A stretch of 64,000 nt of DNA from Paenibacillus xylanilyticus (GCF_013359935.1 NZ_JABMCB010000197.1:124001-188000); one strand, 5' to 3'. Shown: positions 33,880 through 42,034, counted from the first letter of the stretch. Translations and numbers: made by a program. The notes: generated by a model not told the origin, from the letters alone.

Positions 33880-34751
33880 GATGTGGCCTCCTCATCAAAA
33901 TAGTGCATATATACGTCTTCAAGTCGAGGTGGCTCTGGTATAGCTTGTGGGACAGGCCGTTCTTTCGCCAAGATTCTGGCTACAATGCCATCAGACTGAT
34001 AGGACAAGCCACTTATCTTGAAATGAGAGGCAAGTTCAGCAAGCTGCTGCTCCGTTAACGTTGCCGTCCAAACGCTGCCTCTCATATTGTTCATGATTTC
34101 TTCCGGCGTGTTCCGAGTGATCAGTTGACCTTCGTTCATCAGAATCATTTCCTTACACGAGAATTCCAGGTCAGAGATAATATGCGTCGATAACAGTACA
34201 ATCCGGTCTCTTCCCAACTCGCCGATAATGTTGCGAAAGCGAATACGTTCCTTGGGGTCAAGGCCAGCGGTGGGTTCGTCAAGAACTAGAATTTGCGGAT
34301 CATTCAGCAAGGCTTGTGCAATTCCGAGCCTCTGCCTCATGCCTCCAGAGAACGTACGAATTTTATGCTGTGCCTGCTGTTCCAGATCAACCATTCGTAA
34401 TGTCTCCTGCACACGAACAGCGGCTTGAGTCACACCCAACCCTTTCAACGAACACATGTACATGAGAAATTTATGAGCACTGAAACGATTATAAAATCCA
34501 AAGCGCTGCGGCATATAGCCCAATAAACCGCGATAACCGTCTCCCATCTGTTCAATGGATTGTCCATCCAACATAATTTGTCCCGACGTTGGCCTGGAGA
34601 TGTCTACAAGCATGCGAAGCAATGTTGTTTTGCCCGCTCCATTCGGACCGAGCAGACCGTAAACGCCACCGCTGGACAGTTCCAGCGAGAACGATTCTAC
34701 AGCCCACTTGTTTCTGTACTTCTTGGATACGTTATCCATGGTCAATATCAA
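33876..34751 (-). CDS. ABC transporter ATP-binding protein (exporter type)
   Basis: A 291-aa ATPase: Walker A GPNGAGKTT, Q-loop YMPQRFGFYNRFS, signature FSGGMRQRLG, Walker B LVLDEPTAGLDP, H-loop STHIISD, and a C-terminal extension of about 70 residues typical of ABC-2 exporters (YxlF/CcmA-like). The TTG start has GAGG 7 nt upstream and overlaps the upstream gene by 20 nt. Confidence 0.9.
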   Translation of the reverse strand: MILTMDNVSKKYRNKWAVESFSLELSSGGVYGLLGPNGAGKTTLLRMLVDISRPTSGQIMLDGQSIEQMGDGYRGLLGYMPQRFGFYNRFSAHKFLMYMCSLKGLGVTQAAVRVQETLRMVDLEQQAQHKIRTFSGGMRQRLGIAQALLNDPQILVLDEPTAGLDPKERIRFRNIIGELGRDRIVLLSTHIISDLEFSCKEMILMNEGQLITRNTPEEIMNNMRGSVWTATLTEQQLAELASHFKISGLSYQSDGIVARILAKERPVPQAIPEPPRLEDVYMHYFDEEATS

Positions 34752-35580
34752 AGGAATAACCTCTTTCCGTTTGAGATGTATATTTTCGCGTCATCTGACC
34801 GATCTGACTGATCAACAGAATCACTCCGCATAATGCGAGTGCAATAAGAACTGGCGTCTGAATCGATTGCACCAGGGTAATGAATTGTGGATTGCTTAAT
34901 ACAAGCCATAAGAGTCCAAACCATACGACCAAGAAAATACTAACAGCTGTCCCACCCCGGACACGCATAGCCAGCCACAAACTAGCCCCTGCCGCAATTA
35001 TTAGCTGCGTATACCATAGACCGATGGCACCCCATGAAATGGAACCTCCTGCTCCCCCGGATACCGCCAGCATAAGAAGCACCACAAATGCCATATTTGC
35101 CGCGAGCACGACGATCAAACGGGTGAGCATCAGCTGCTGTGCCGTTATTTTACAGGTCAACTCGATTTCCATCAGTCCCAGATCCCGACCTTTGAATACT
35201 TCCAGCAGTCCGAGAACAAAGGGGACGGGTACCAGTACAAGCCCACTCATGTACGGGTTTATGGTGCTGCGGGTTCCCAACCAGAATCCGCACAACAAAA
35301 GCAATGCACATACCAGCCAGTACGATTTGTGGAAAATCATCACCTCACCCCAAACGAGCTGGAACAATTCTTTTAGTGACCTCCCAGGGGATTGTTGTAG
35401 ATGATCGCTCATCTGTCCCGGCATGTGTGCCCCCAGTGCCCTGATCGTCTGATCGATCTCTATCTCGGATGGAAACTCAACCACATAGTCATCTAAATAA
35501 GGGGCAATCTCGGTGTACTCCTCCATCTCCAATTCAGCAATATGCTTCCTTTTATCTTGGCTTCCTGTACGTTTTATCAC
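34732..35580 (-). CDS. Membrane protein with N-terminal cytoplasmic domain, candidate anti-sigma/permease
   Basis: A 282-aa protein: about 90 hydrophilic residues (EMEEYTEIAPYLDDYVVEFPSEIEIDQTIR...) followed by six membrane segments. The GTG start at 35580 has GGGAGG 5 nt upstream and overlaps the sigma gene by 29 nt, the coupling usual for sigma/anti-sigma pairs. The N-terminus lacks the HxxxCxxC zinc motif of classical ZAS anti-sigmas. It may combine a sigma-binding part with a transporter-like membrane part; this is inference, and an ABC permease subunit role alone is equally possible. Confidence 0.7.
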   Translation of the reverse strand: MIKRTGSQDKRKHIAELEMEEYTEIAPYLDDYVVEFPSEIEIDQTIRALGAHMPGQMSDHLQQSPGRSLKELFQLVWGEVMIFHKSYWLVCALLLLCGFWLGTRSTINPYMSGLVLVPVPFVLGLLEVFKGRDLGLMEIELTCKITAQQLMLTRLIVVLAANMAFVVLLMLAVSGGAGGSISWGAIGLWYTQLIIAAGASLWLAMRVRGGTAVSIFLVVWFGLLWLVLSNPQFITLVQSIQTPVLIALALCGVILLISQIGQMTRKYTSQTERGYSFDIDHG

Positions 35581-36124
35581 GCTCACCTCCCACAATGATC
35601 TCCTTTAATTTCGTTATGCCCAACCGTATGCGTGATTTCACCGTCGATTCGTTGGTTCCCGTCAGTTCGGCTACTTCCCTGATCTTCAGTCCATTGTAAT
35701 AGTTCAGAATGACTGCGTCCCGCTGCTGTTCAGGCAAACTCATTACCGCCTGCCTGACCTGGTCGTTCTGAAGCCGTTTATAGAAGATGTTCCACACATT
35801 CTGGTGCTCACTTGCAGGGAGCGCCTCTTCCGTTAACTCACTAACTCTGTTTTGCTGTTTGAACTCGCGTCCCCGAAAATAATCCATGCAATGATTCACT
35901 GCAATTTTCAGCAGCCAGTGATTGAATTTCCCGTTCTCCCGATAGCCGCCAAGAGACTTCATCATTTTCACGAATACCTCTTGGGTTAAATCATAAGCGG
36001 TGTGATAGTCTCCCGTTTTCCGGTACACATAAGCAAATATCGAATGATAATGCCGCTTCACCAATACTTCCATCGCAGCCCGGCTGCCTTTACGAATCTC
36101 ATGAATCAACTCTTCATCATCCAA
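35552..36124 (-). CDS. ECF-type RNA polymerase sigma factor
   Basis: A 190-aa sigma-70 family protein with region 2 (AYDLTQEVFVKMMKSLGGYRENGKFNHWLLKIAVNHCMDYFR) and region 4 (LPEQQRDAVILNYYNGLKIREVAELTGTNESTVKSRIRLGITKLK). Starts at TTG (36124): the nearby ATGs are out of frame, and AGGG lies 5 nt upstream. Operon: sigma, membrane protein, ABC ATPase, ABC permease. A TGAAAC-N16-CGTC promoter stands in the divergent intergenic region, pointing away from this gene. Confidence 0.93.
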   Translation of the reverse strand: MDDEELIHEIRKGSRAAMEVLVKRHYHSIFAYVYRKTGDYHTAYDLTQEVFVKMMKSLGGYRENGKFNHWLLKIAVNHCMDYFRGREFKQQNRVSELTEEALPASEHQNVWNIFYKRLQNDQVRQAVMSLPEQQRDAVILNYYNGLKIREVAELTGTNESTVKSRIRLGITKLKEIIVGGERDKTYRKPR

Positions 36125-36292
36125 CGCTCCCTCACCCCCTCAATTTAACTAACGATAACTTGATCATAAAAGATCAAAATTGTTTATGTCATTCTTTTAC
36201 ATCAATAAAAATTATCCAAATCTCTATATTCCTGGTGTTTTTATATGTCCAGTGATCTCGTATCGTATTTATCACATTTTCCTTATCTCTAG

Positions 36293-36318
36293 TGAAACTT
36301 TCGCCTGCCTCTTTCGTC
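36293..36318 (+). promoter_or_regulatory. ECF-sigma-type promoter of the unknown gene at 36350
   Basis: TGAAAC (36293-36298), 16-nt spacer, CGTC (36315-36318): the classic SigW/SigM/SigX-class consensus. It puts the start near 36325, 25 nt before the ATG. It is the only such pair I noticed in the window and lies in the intergenic region shared with the ECF gene. Confidence 0.8.
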
Positions 36319-36349
36319 TAATTACTGATTAACAACAAAGGAGATGACT

Positions 36350-36952
36350 ATGCGAATAACCTGTAGTCCAGCCTATGCTGGAAAAATGATCGGATCGATT
36401 GATCTACAGCCATCAAAGATTAGTAAGGGAATCTCAGGCAGTAGCCAAATTACCGATCATGTTGATCCTGGGCTTGTTGCTATTCCCTATGTGGAAGACC
36501 AGGCTTTCGGGTCTCATTTTGATGCGATGAAAATCATGAAGGGAACCTATAAGGAAGAATTTCACGCGAGCTATGATGTGGAATTTACGATTGATGTGGA
36601 TAAAAAGGGGTATATCACGCAATTTGAACATACCTTTCCGTTGGAACGCTATATCGATCTGGTGAAGACCCAGTCCTATAAAGTGATCAAGACCAATTGG
36701 CGCGGACAAGCATTTCACGTGATGACTTACAGCTACCCAGAAGAAGTAATTAACCCGAACAATGTCATTTTCAGATGTAATGATGCAGAAGATGTATTTG
36801 TCGCAGCCGAACTTGCTCCTTACCGTGTTGATGGTGTGGTGGTACAGCCGAACAATCTTTATCTTCACCTTCGTGCATTGATCTCAGCCAGAGATGATCT
36901 CTATCCGATTGATTATATGTGTGAGCCTGATTTTGATCTGAGTCTGGACTAA
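36350..36952 (+). CDS. Unknown protein under an ECF-type promoter
   Basis: A 200-aa soluble protein with no signal peptide or TM; mixed alpha/beta with many aromatic and acidic residues (YKEEFHASYDVEFTIDVDKKGYITQFEHTFPLERYIDLVKT). I recognise no family. The ATG at 36350 is chosen because AAGGAG is 6 nt upstream; the ATG at 36344 abuts the RBS. Divergent from the ECF operon and preceded by a strong ECF promoter, so it is probably a main target of that sigma factor. A terminator follows. Confidence 0.8.
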   Translation: MRITCSPAYAGKMIGSIDLQPSKISKGISGSSQITDHVDPGLVAIPYVEDQAFGSHFDAMKIMKGTYKEEFHASYDVEFTIDVDKKGYITQFEHTFPLERYIDLVKTQSYKVIKTNWRGQAFHVMTYSYPEEVINPNNVIFRCNDAEDVFVAAELAPYRVDGVVVQPNNLYLHLRALISARDDLYPIDYMCEPDFDLSLD

Positions 36953-36972
36953 ACATGACAATACATAAAAAG

Positions 36973-37020
36973 TAAAGAGCACAGGACTTCCTTTTACGGA
37001 AATAGCCTGTGCTCTTTTTT
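36973..37020 (+). terminator. Terminator after the ECF target gene
   Basis: AAAGAGCACAGG / CCTGTGCTCTTTTTT stem, loop of about 22 nt; A-rich on the other flank so it may also serve the convergent gene. Confidence 0.88.
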
Positions 37021-37029
37021 GGATTTATA

Positions 37030-38016
37030 TTAAATAATCGCCTGACCAAACCCTTGTGCCACTTCGTTCATCCTTTCAGCAAGCCTTGATCTCAGACCGC
37101 TCATCCAATCCGGCTCATGCTCCCAATGCTCTGATGCCGACCGAAGTATACGTACATACCCGTATAGATTGGCAAAGCGCCTGCAAGCAGGAAACATCGA
37201 TTCCATATCATAGCGTTCTCCTTCTTCCGCCCAGTACCCCTGCATAAACATTTGCTTCCTCTGCTCCCATTGCTCCGGCTTCGTTTCCTCACGCAAACTG
37301 TCCAGACTCTGCTCCACATCCATCGCGTACCAATGATACATGGCATCATCGAAGTCAATGGCGTAACAGGACTGACTTTCCGCATCATAGAACACATTAT
37401 CCAACTCAAAATCGTAGTGAATGAATCCGAAATTTTGTTTCGTTACAGGCCAGGTCGACAGATGTGTACGGAGCATTTTCACTTCATGAACAGCAGCAGT
37501 CTCATCTGGAAAACCCCTCAAAATATCCTGCATCCAGTCCAGCACATCGGTATAACTCCAGCGTTTCGCCCGCACCGGCGTATATTCACGAGCCAGATGA
37601 TGCAGCTTGCCCAGTGCCTGACCATAGTTGTAGAGTACCTGGTCATTCAGATCTGTGCTGCTCAGCTGCATACCGGGTACCCGCTTGAATACAGAGGCAA
37701 AATACAAGCCCCAGGGTGTTTGGACCTCCAAGAGCTCTGTTCCTGCACGAGAAGGCACTGCTTCCATCGCTCCATATTGGCACTGATGCAGATAGCTGAG
37801 CACTTCCAGTTCAGCACTGAGATTGGTTTTATCTTTTTCCAGGGCTGGGGCAAAGCGAAGCATGCTGATCTCTCCCTGATCCCTGAACGGATACACGGCG
37901 TTTGAAGATATACGATAATACCGGAACATATCCAGCGACTCGGGGTCATAACTCCAGTTTTTCAAAATCATCTCGGCGAGATCGCTATTGTGAAATAAAT
38001 ATTTTAATTTTAGCAT
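37030..38016 (-). CDS. Aminoglycoside-phosphotransferase-fold kinase (HSK2/APH-like)
   Basis: A 328-aa protein with APH/choline-kinase fold: N-lobe with YPFRDQGEISMLRFAP, catalytic loop FIHYDFELDNVFYD (HxDxxxxN type, here with Tyr inserted as H-Y-D) and metal site YAIDFDDAMY. Start at 38016 supported by AAAAGGAGA at normal spacing. Substrate not deducible; such genes are common in Paenibacillus and need not mean resistance. A paralogue stands at 57867. Confidence 0.82.
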   Translation of the reverse strand: MLKLKYLFHNSDLAEMILKNWSYDPESLDMFRYYRISSNAVYPFRDQGEISMLRFAPALEKDKTNLSAELEVLSYLHQCQYGAMEAVPSRAGTELLEVQTPWGLYFASVFKRVPGMQLSSTDLNDQVLYNYGQALGKLHHLAREYTPVRAKRWSYTDVLDWMQDILRGFPDETAAVHEVKMLRTHLSTWPVTKQNFGFIHYDFELDNVFYDAESQSCYAIDFDDAMYHWYAMDVEQSLDSLREETKPEQWEQRKQMFMQGYWAEEGERYDMESMFPACRRFANLYGYVRILRSASEHWEHEPDWMSGLRSRLAERMNEVAQGFGQAII

Positions 38017-38084
38017 GGGCAGTTCTCCTTTTCGGCCATTTAATGTAGAACTCATTTAGATTCCGAACGACTGTTTTTGCGCGC

Positions 38085-38115
38085 AAAAAGCCGCAGGCTA
38101 TGCCTGCGGCTTAAA
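38085..38115 (-). terminator. Terminator upstream of the kinase gene
   Basis: AAGCCGCAGGC / GCCTGCGGCTT stem with T-rich end on the minus strand; likely ends the transcript from 40572-38188. Confidence 0.8.
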
Positions 38116-38187
38116 AATTTCGTGATGCATGAGTCATTTGCGAAATGCATGAGCAAACAAACCTCATCAACACCAGAAAATGAGCAG

Positions 38188-38334
38188 TTATATCCCTATA
38201 TCCCGGGAGACTTCAAATAGCCATCCGAAGCAGCTTTCACCTCGTTCTGTCTCCATCTGTCTACCGCATCTATTCAGTTCATCATTACCTTAATTGTAGT
38301 CACACATTTCATCATCTTAGCCCGTCGTTTCATG
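38188..38334 (-). CDS. Possible small ORF (48 aa)
   Basis: An ORF starting MKRRAKMMKCVTTIKVMMEL with a good RBS (GAAGGGAGTGAGCGTC before the ATG), placed between the lipoprotein and the terminator on the same strand. Highly basic N-terminus, three Cys, no family recognised. The AUG/RBS pair is the main support. In the +1 frame, after the first 18 codons, the peptide IDAVDRWRQNEVKAASDGYL looks more protein-like, so a frameshifted relic is also possible. Confidence 0.3.
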
Positions 38335-38402
38335 ACGCTCACTCCCTTCGGGAATCAAGTTATTTCCATATTACTCCAACCCAGTACTGTACGCAATCGT
38401 TA

Positions 38403-38984
38403 TTAGGACTGGATAACAGCCATTCGTTCCACCGTTTCCGTATTCTCCTTGTACCAGACCATGATAACATCTCCCTCTTTCAGATCAGACATCTGGAGTG
38501 CCCCGTTGGTGTTTGGACTGGTACTACCCCGTCCTCCCATCGCCATACCTTCAGTGATGCTAATATCCGCATTTAGATTCAACTTCATTTCAACTCCGGT
38601 TTCATTCATCTCCATACTTCTGCCGGGAGCGCCCCCTTGCTGACCCTGATTATTGGAGTTCTGTGATGAGTTGTCCTGAAACTCAAGCAATTCCACAGTG
38701 ACCGTATTCCCGTCGATGGAGATAATTCTGCCTGTAAGATCGGCATTCATCATGCCACCCATTTCACTCGGGCTCCCTGTTCGGCCATTCATGCCTGTGC
38801 CCCCACCTCTCGATGTCCCTCCGTTCATACCAGGGCCACCGTTCATCATCCCACCACCATTCATACCTTGCGCAGAACCGGTATTGGTAATGGTTTGGGC
38901 TGTAATCACATCACAAGCAGCGAGCAGAACAGAACAGCCCATCAGTAAGATCAGAACAGAGGTAAAATAGTTATTTTTTCGCAT
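38403..38984 (-). CDS. Met/Gly/Asn-rich lipoprotein
   Basis: A 193-aa protein. Signal peptide with lipobox LLAAC, then a low-complexity stretch of repeated GGMMNGGPGMNGG-like units (about residues 38-80), then a small beta domain (LTGRIISIDGNTVTVELLEF ... LKEGDVIMVWYKENTETVERMAVIQ) resembling OB-like DUF5666-type modules. The ATG is 4 nt after the stop of the GT39-like gene, so they are co-transcribed. Met-rich segments can bind copper or silver; here that is only a possibility. Confidence 0.8.
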   Translation of the reverse strand: MRKNNYFTSVLILLMGCSVLLAACDVITAQTITNTGSAQGMNGGGMMNGGPGMNGGTSRGGGTGMNGRTGSPSEMGGMMNADLTGRIISIDGNTVTVELLEFQDNSSQNSNNQGQQGGAPGRSMEMNETGVEMKLNLNADISITEGMAMGGRGSTSPNTNGALQMSDLKEGDVIMVWYKENTETVERMAVIQS

Positions 38985-38988
38985 AGGA

Positions 38989-40572
38989 TCACCCTTTTCT
39001 CAGGGATGGCCGTCCCCAACCGAGTTTTCTATGGAACATCATCTCATACACATCTTTGAATCCCATATAAGACAACACGATAAGCAGCGGATATACAGGA
39101 TAGATGTAGCGTGATTTGATCTCCCATAAGATATAGAAACCGATAAATCCGAGAATCACCAGAATCAACGAGACTTCATCATATTGTTTGGCGCGAATTC
39201 CACGAACCAACCGGACGAAAATAAAACAGTACATCATAAAATTCATCACATATACTACCCAAAGCACAGCCGTTCGATAGATAGAATCCCCCTGGAACAA
39301 GTCCGTTACCCCGTTGGTATAACTGTAGGAACCTGCGATTCCGCCTGCTCTTCCTCTCCCCATACCAGAGGCACTTTCATTGCCAATTCCGTATCGATCC
39401 ATCTGGTACGTCCCTTCGGTCCAGGTCCATATGATCTTTATATAATACATTTGGATCAGATCACTTACACTCGCTTCCGACAGCTTCGATTCAATTTCCT
39501 GCTTAAAGAGTTCTGTGCTATCAGCTTTATTGTAATTGGCCTGCCTCTGATAAATTTGGTAGCTCTCCATATTGTCCCAGAATCCGAATCGTTCAAGGTT
39601 AATTCCCATGTTCAGCCACATATAGACGGGTGCCGAATTCTCACCGACCGGTTCGCTTGCCACACCTGTGGATTGCAGCACGGCATTTTGGGTCCAGCCA
39701 GGGACATTAAACAAAATAGCCAGTACAGCGATGGAGCCCAGCACCTTCTTGAAGCCGATACCCCGCATATTCAGCAGGATGTACAAGATTGCGGCAATCA
39801 GCACAATGGCGCCGATACTGCGGAAGTAGTTTCCGATCGCGAGAAAAATGGCAGCAAGAAGAATGGCTTTCCAGGATTTTTCACGCACAAACCGAAGCAA
39901 AAAGTATAAACAGGATGTCAGAAATGCCGTTGCAATCACATCGTTGTAAATCAGGTTGTTCAAGAACAAGGAAGGCAAGTACGTCGCTGCAAAAATTAAA
40001 ACGCCGTAATCCCGTTCCTTAGATTTGGGGTTCAGCTGCTTATAAATGAGATAAATCATAAAGGTTGTAACCGTTGAAAATAAAATATTAAACAGCTTGA
40101 TCACCAGATAGTTATCCGGGAACAGGTACAGCAGTGTTTTTAAATACAACACGATGGAGAAATTAAACGGAAACATGTGAAGATATCCACCCGTTTCGAA
40201 CGAGGAATAATCCTGATCATAGAGCATGCTCATGGCAAGAGAAACCACCGTCTGTGAGTCGTCGGTCGGCACTCTTGGAAACACAAAGATGATTCCGATC
40301 TGAATCGCCATGGAACACAGCAGAACCAACGGAACGACTACTTTCGGACCGTACTTGTTCAATCTCAGGCAGAGCCTGTAGAGTCCGATACCCGTTAAAA
40401 GAAGCAGGATGATTACCGGAAGGAAAATGCCCCATTGCTGTGTTCCCATGATGGGATTGTCTCCATAGAGGCCATAATTGTACTGCGCCCGCACAAACAA
40501 AGATGAAACGATAAACAAACCAACAAAGAAAACAAGAATGAGATAAAGCGTCTTATGGATCACCTTAGACAT
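38989..40572 (-). CDS. GT39/ArnT-like membrane glycosyltransferase
   Basis: A 527-aa protein with about 12 TMs. Large first extracytoplasmic loop with the acidic VPTDDSQTVV (GT-C catalytic Asp pair expected after TM1-3) and 'LIYNDVIATAFLTSCLYFLLRF' typical of PMT/ArnT-like enzymes using polyprenyl-phosphate sugars. The start at 40572 follows AAAAGGAG. It could glycosylate a surface lipid or protein; the downstream lipoprotein is a candidate acceptor or partner (inference). Confidence 0.78.
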   Translation of the reverse strand: MSKVIHKTLYLILVFFVGLFIVSSLFVRAQYNYGLYGDNPIMGTQQWGIFLPVIILLLLTGIGLYRLCLRLNKYGPKVVVPLVLLCSMAIQIGIIFVFPRVPTDDSQTVVSLAMSMLYDQDYSSFETGGYLHMFPFNFSIVLYLKTLLYLFPDNYLVIKLFNILFSTVTTFMIYLIYKQLNPKSKERDYGVLIFAATYLPSLFLNNLIYNDVIATAFLTSCLYFLLRFVREKSWKAILLAAIFLAIGNYFRSIGAIVLIAAILYILLNMRGIGFKKVLGSIAVLAILFNVPGWTQNAVLQSTGVASEPVGENSAPVYMWLNMGINLERFGFWDNMESYQIYQRQANYNKADSTELFKQEIESKLSEASVSDLIQMYYIKIIWTWTEGTYQMDRYGIGNESASGMGRGRAGGIAGSYSYTNGVTDLFQGDSIYRTAVLWVVYVMNFMMYCFIFVRLVRGIRAKQYDEVSLILVILGFIGFYILWEIKSRYIYPVYPLLIVLSYMGFKDVYEMMFHRKLGWGRPSLRKG

Positions 40573-40684
40573 GCCAAAACTCCTTTTCGAGTACAGGATT
40601 CGAAAACAGTATAATGGCTTTAACTGAAAAATCGCTGAATTCGCGTGCAGCCTAAGGTGTGTCTGTGAAATTTTAATAAAACAC

Positions 40685-40716
40685 AAAAAAGACCGTCTTC
40701 GAAGAAAATCGGTCTT
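40685..40716 (-). terminator. Minus-strand terminator near the toxin relic
   Basis: On the minus strand AAGACCG ... CGGTCTT is followed by TTTTTG. No gene on this strand lies immediately upstream, so it may end an antisense antitoxin RNA covering the toxin 5' region, or simply belong to an old duplicated hairpin. Confidence 0.6.
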
Positions 40717-40800
40717 ACAAAATATGCTTAATCAATGTAGCAATAGATTAGGCTTAAATAGGGTCGGTCGGCTACCTCGTTACGAAAGGAGGGATGCCTT

Positions 40801-40881
40801 GTGACAGTGTTTTAAGCAATTATGCTGATGCTTACCTTCGGTTTTCTGATTGTTGCTATTCTGTCCAATTCACACAAATAG
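40801..40881 (+). pseudogene. Holin-like type I toxin relic with internal stop
   Basis: RBS AAAGGAGGG, 7 nt, then GTG ACA GTG TTT TAA GCA ATT, continuing in the same frame with MLMLTFGFLIVAILS and ending SHK-TAG. Apart from the TAA at 40813-40815 (one change from CAA, Gln) this is the 26-residue 'putative holin-like toxin' of Firmicutes, whose members begin like MTVFQALMLM. Translation from the internal ATG at 40822 would give 19 aa, but without its own RBS. A terminator follows directly (ATAGACCG ... CGGTCTAT). The 5' UTR can pair with that terminator arm, as in type I toxin mRNAs. Confidence 0.75.
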
Positions 40882-40919
40882 ACCGCCCTCTTCGCAAAAG
40901 GTAGCGGTCTATTTGTTTT
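40877..40919 (+). terminator. Terminator of the toxin relic mRNA, complementary to its ribosome binding region
   Basis: ATAGACCGC / GCGGTCTAT stem followed by TTGTTTTC. Its loop and inner arms (CCCTCTTCG, GGTAGC) are complementary to GCTACC and CGAA..GAGGG of the 5' UTR at 40771-40793. Confidence 0.75.
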
Positions 40920-40964
40920 CCTAATGCTGAAGCCCACCGCCCTTAAAAGCGGCTATTGCTCGGT

Positions 40965-40999
40965 GAGTCGTGTTACCAGCACGGCTCTCTTTGCATTTT
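40965..40999 (+). terminator. Second stem-loop downstream of the toxin relic
   Basis: GAGTCGTG / CACGGCTC stem (one G-U), loop TTACCAG, then TCTTTGCATTTT. Preceded by another hairpin (CACCG ... CGGTG, 40934-40964). Both could belong to the toxin 3' UTR or an antitoxin RNA. Confidence 0.5.
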
Positions 41000-41058
41000 A
41001 CGTATAATCTCCCCTTATTTTAAAATACTCTAATCTCAGATGTCACATGAAGAGAGCA

Positions 41059-41592
41059 CTAAATACGGTACATTACCTTATACTCTTCCACATATAGAAC
41101 CTCAATACAATTGGACCAGTTTAGGATCGAACCGACAAAATCTTGAATGTCCAATCCCGGCATTTCATATGTATCTGCTGTGTTCACCGTACCGGTTGCG
41201 TCCTCGATCAAGGTAACTTTGAATCCCTCATGTTCGGCGGTGATCGCTGTAAACAGGCAGCAATATTCTGTATTAAATCCAACGATAAACACTTGCTCAA
41301 CCTGATGTTCATGGAGCCAAGTTTTTAGCTTCGGATTACTGAAAGCACTCGGTTTGCTCTTCTCCAAGACTGGATGCCGACCGGTATCCACCGCAATCTC
41401 CAGACCCGCAGCATTCTTATAAAAGAGTGACGATCCTTCGTGAATGTAGTCCACATGCTTCATATAAATGATTGGCTCATTCCACTGTTCAAAATCAGCG
41501 ATCACCGCTTCAATCTTGTCCACCTGGACTTTGACATCCCTGAGCGATGTAATTCCATATTGTACATCCAATACGATCAAAGCTTTATTCAT
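41059..41592 (-). CDS. Isochorismatase-family cysteine hydrolase
   Basis: A 177-aa enzyme of the isochorismatase-like fold. Catalytic triad candidates: Asp near residue 8 (ALIVLDVQ), Lys near 78 (KSKPSAF) and Cys in NTEYCCLF (about residue 112). The family hydrolyses amides such as nicotinamide or N-carbamoyl compounds; the particular substrate is unknown. Start at ATG 41592 with GGGGA 7 nt upstream; GTG at 41598 is possible. Monocistronic. Confidence 0.87.
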   Translation of the reverse strand: MNKALIVLDVQYGITSLRDVKVQVDKIEAVIADFEQWNEPIIYMKHVDYIHEGSSLFYKNAAGLEIAVDTGRHPVLEKSKPSAFSNPKLKTWLHEHQVEQVFIVGFNTEYCCLFTAITAEHEGFKVTLIEDATGTVNTADTYEMPGLDIQDFVGSILNWSNCIEVLYVEEYKVMYRI

Positions 41593-41647
41593 AGCCACTT
41601 CCCCTACTTCATAATATCAAGAGTCTATTCCTCCAACGCAACGCTGA

Positions 41648-42034
41648 CTACTTCTTTCGTTTCTTTTCCACTGCCTTCTCCACATTTTCCTTCACCCGAA
41701 ATGCAACGATTCGGCGGATGAGTTCTTCCGGCAATGGTTGACCCAGGGGAAACTGTACTGAACCCTTGGCTCCTTTGTAAACGGAGAGTTCCTTCCGAAA
41801 TGCCTCGATTCCGCTGGGAGCAGGATAGAATCCAATGTGATTCTTGTATGCGGCAAAATGAACCAGATTCCCATGCAAGGCATACGTTGGCATCTGGTAG
41901 CTGATTTTCTCCTCCGCATTCGGTGCAGACTCGCGAATAATCTGTCTCAATGCCTGCAGTCTTACTTGTACATCTGGAGTAAACCCCGAGATATACTCAT
42001 CCACCAGTACAGAATAATGGTTACCCTCAGCCAT
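41648..42034 (-). CDS. DUF1801 (YdhG-like) protein
   Basis: A 128-aa protein with the DUF1801 pattern: VDEYISGFTPDVQVRLQALRQIIRESAPNAEEKISYQMPTYALHG, then LVHFAAYKNHIGFYPAPSGIEAF and KGSVQFPLGQPLPEELIRRIVAFRV. This is the YdhG/YjdI 'iron chaperone-like' fold; the actual role is unclear. Start at 42034 follows GGAAGGAG. Lysine-rich C-terminus (EKKRKK). Confidence 0.88.
   Translation of the reverse strand: MAEGNHYSVLVDEYISGFTPDVQVRLQALRQIIRESAPNAEEKISYQMPTYALHGNLVHFAAYKNHIGFYPAPSGIEAFRKELSVYKGAKGSVQFPLGQPLPEELIRRIVAFRVKENVEKAVEKKRKK

Noticed and set aside
36125..36292. An ECF autoregulatory promoter for the sigma gene itself
   Set aside because: On the minus strand I find only a sigma-A-like TGGACA-N17-TATAGA, not a TGAAAC/CGTC pair, so autoregulation is not claimed.
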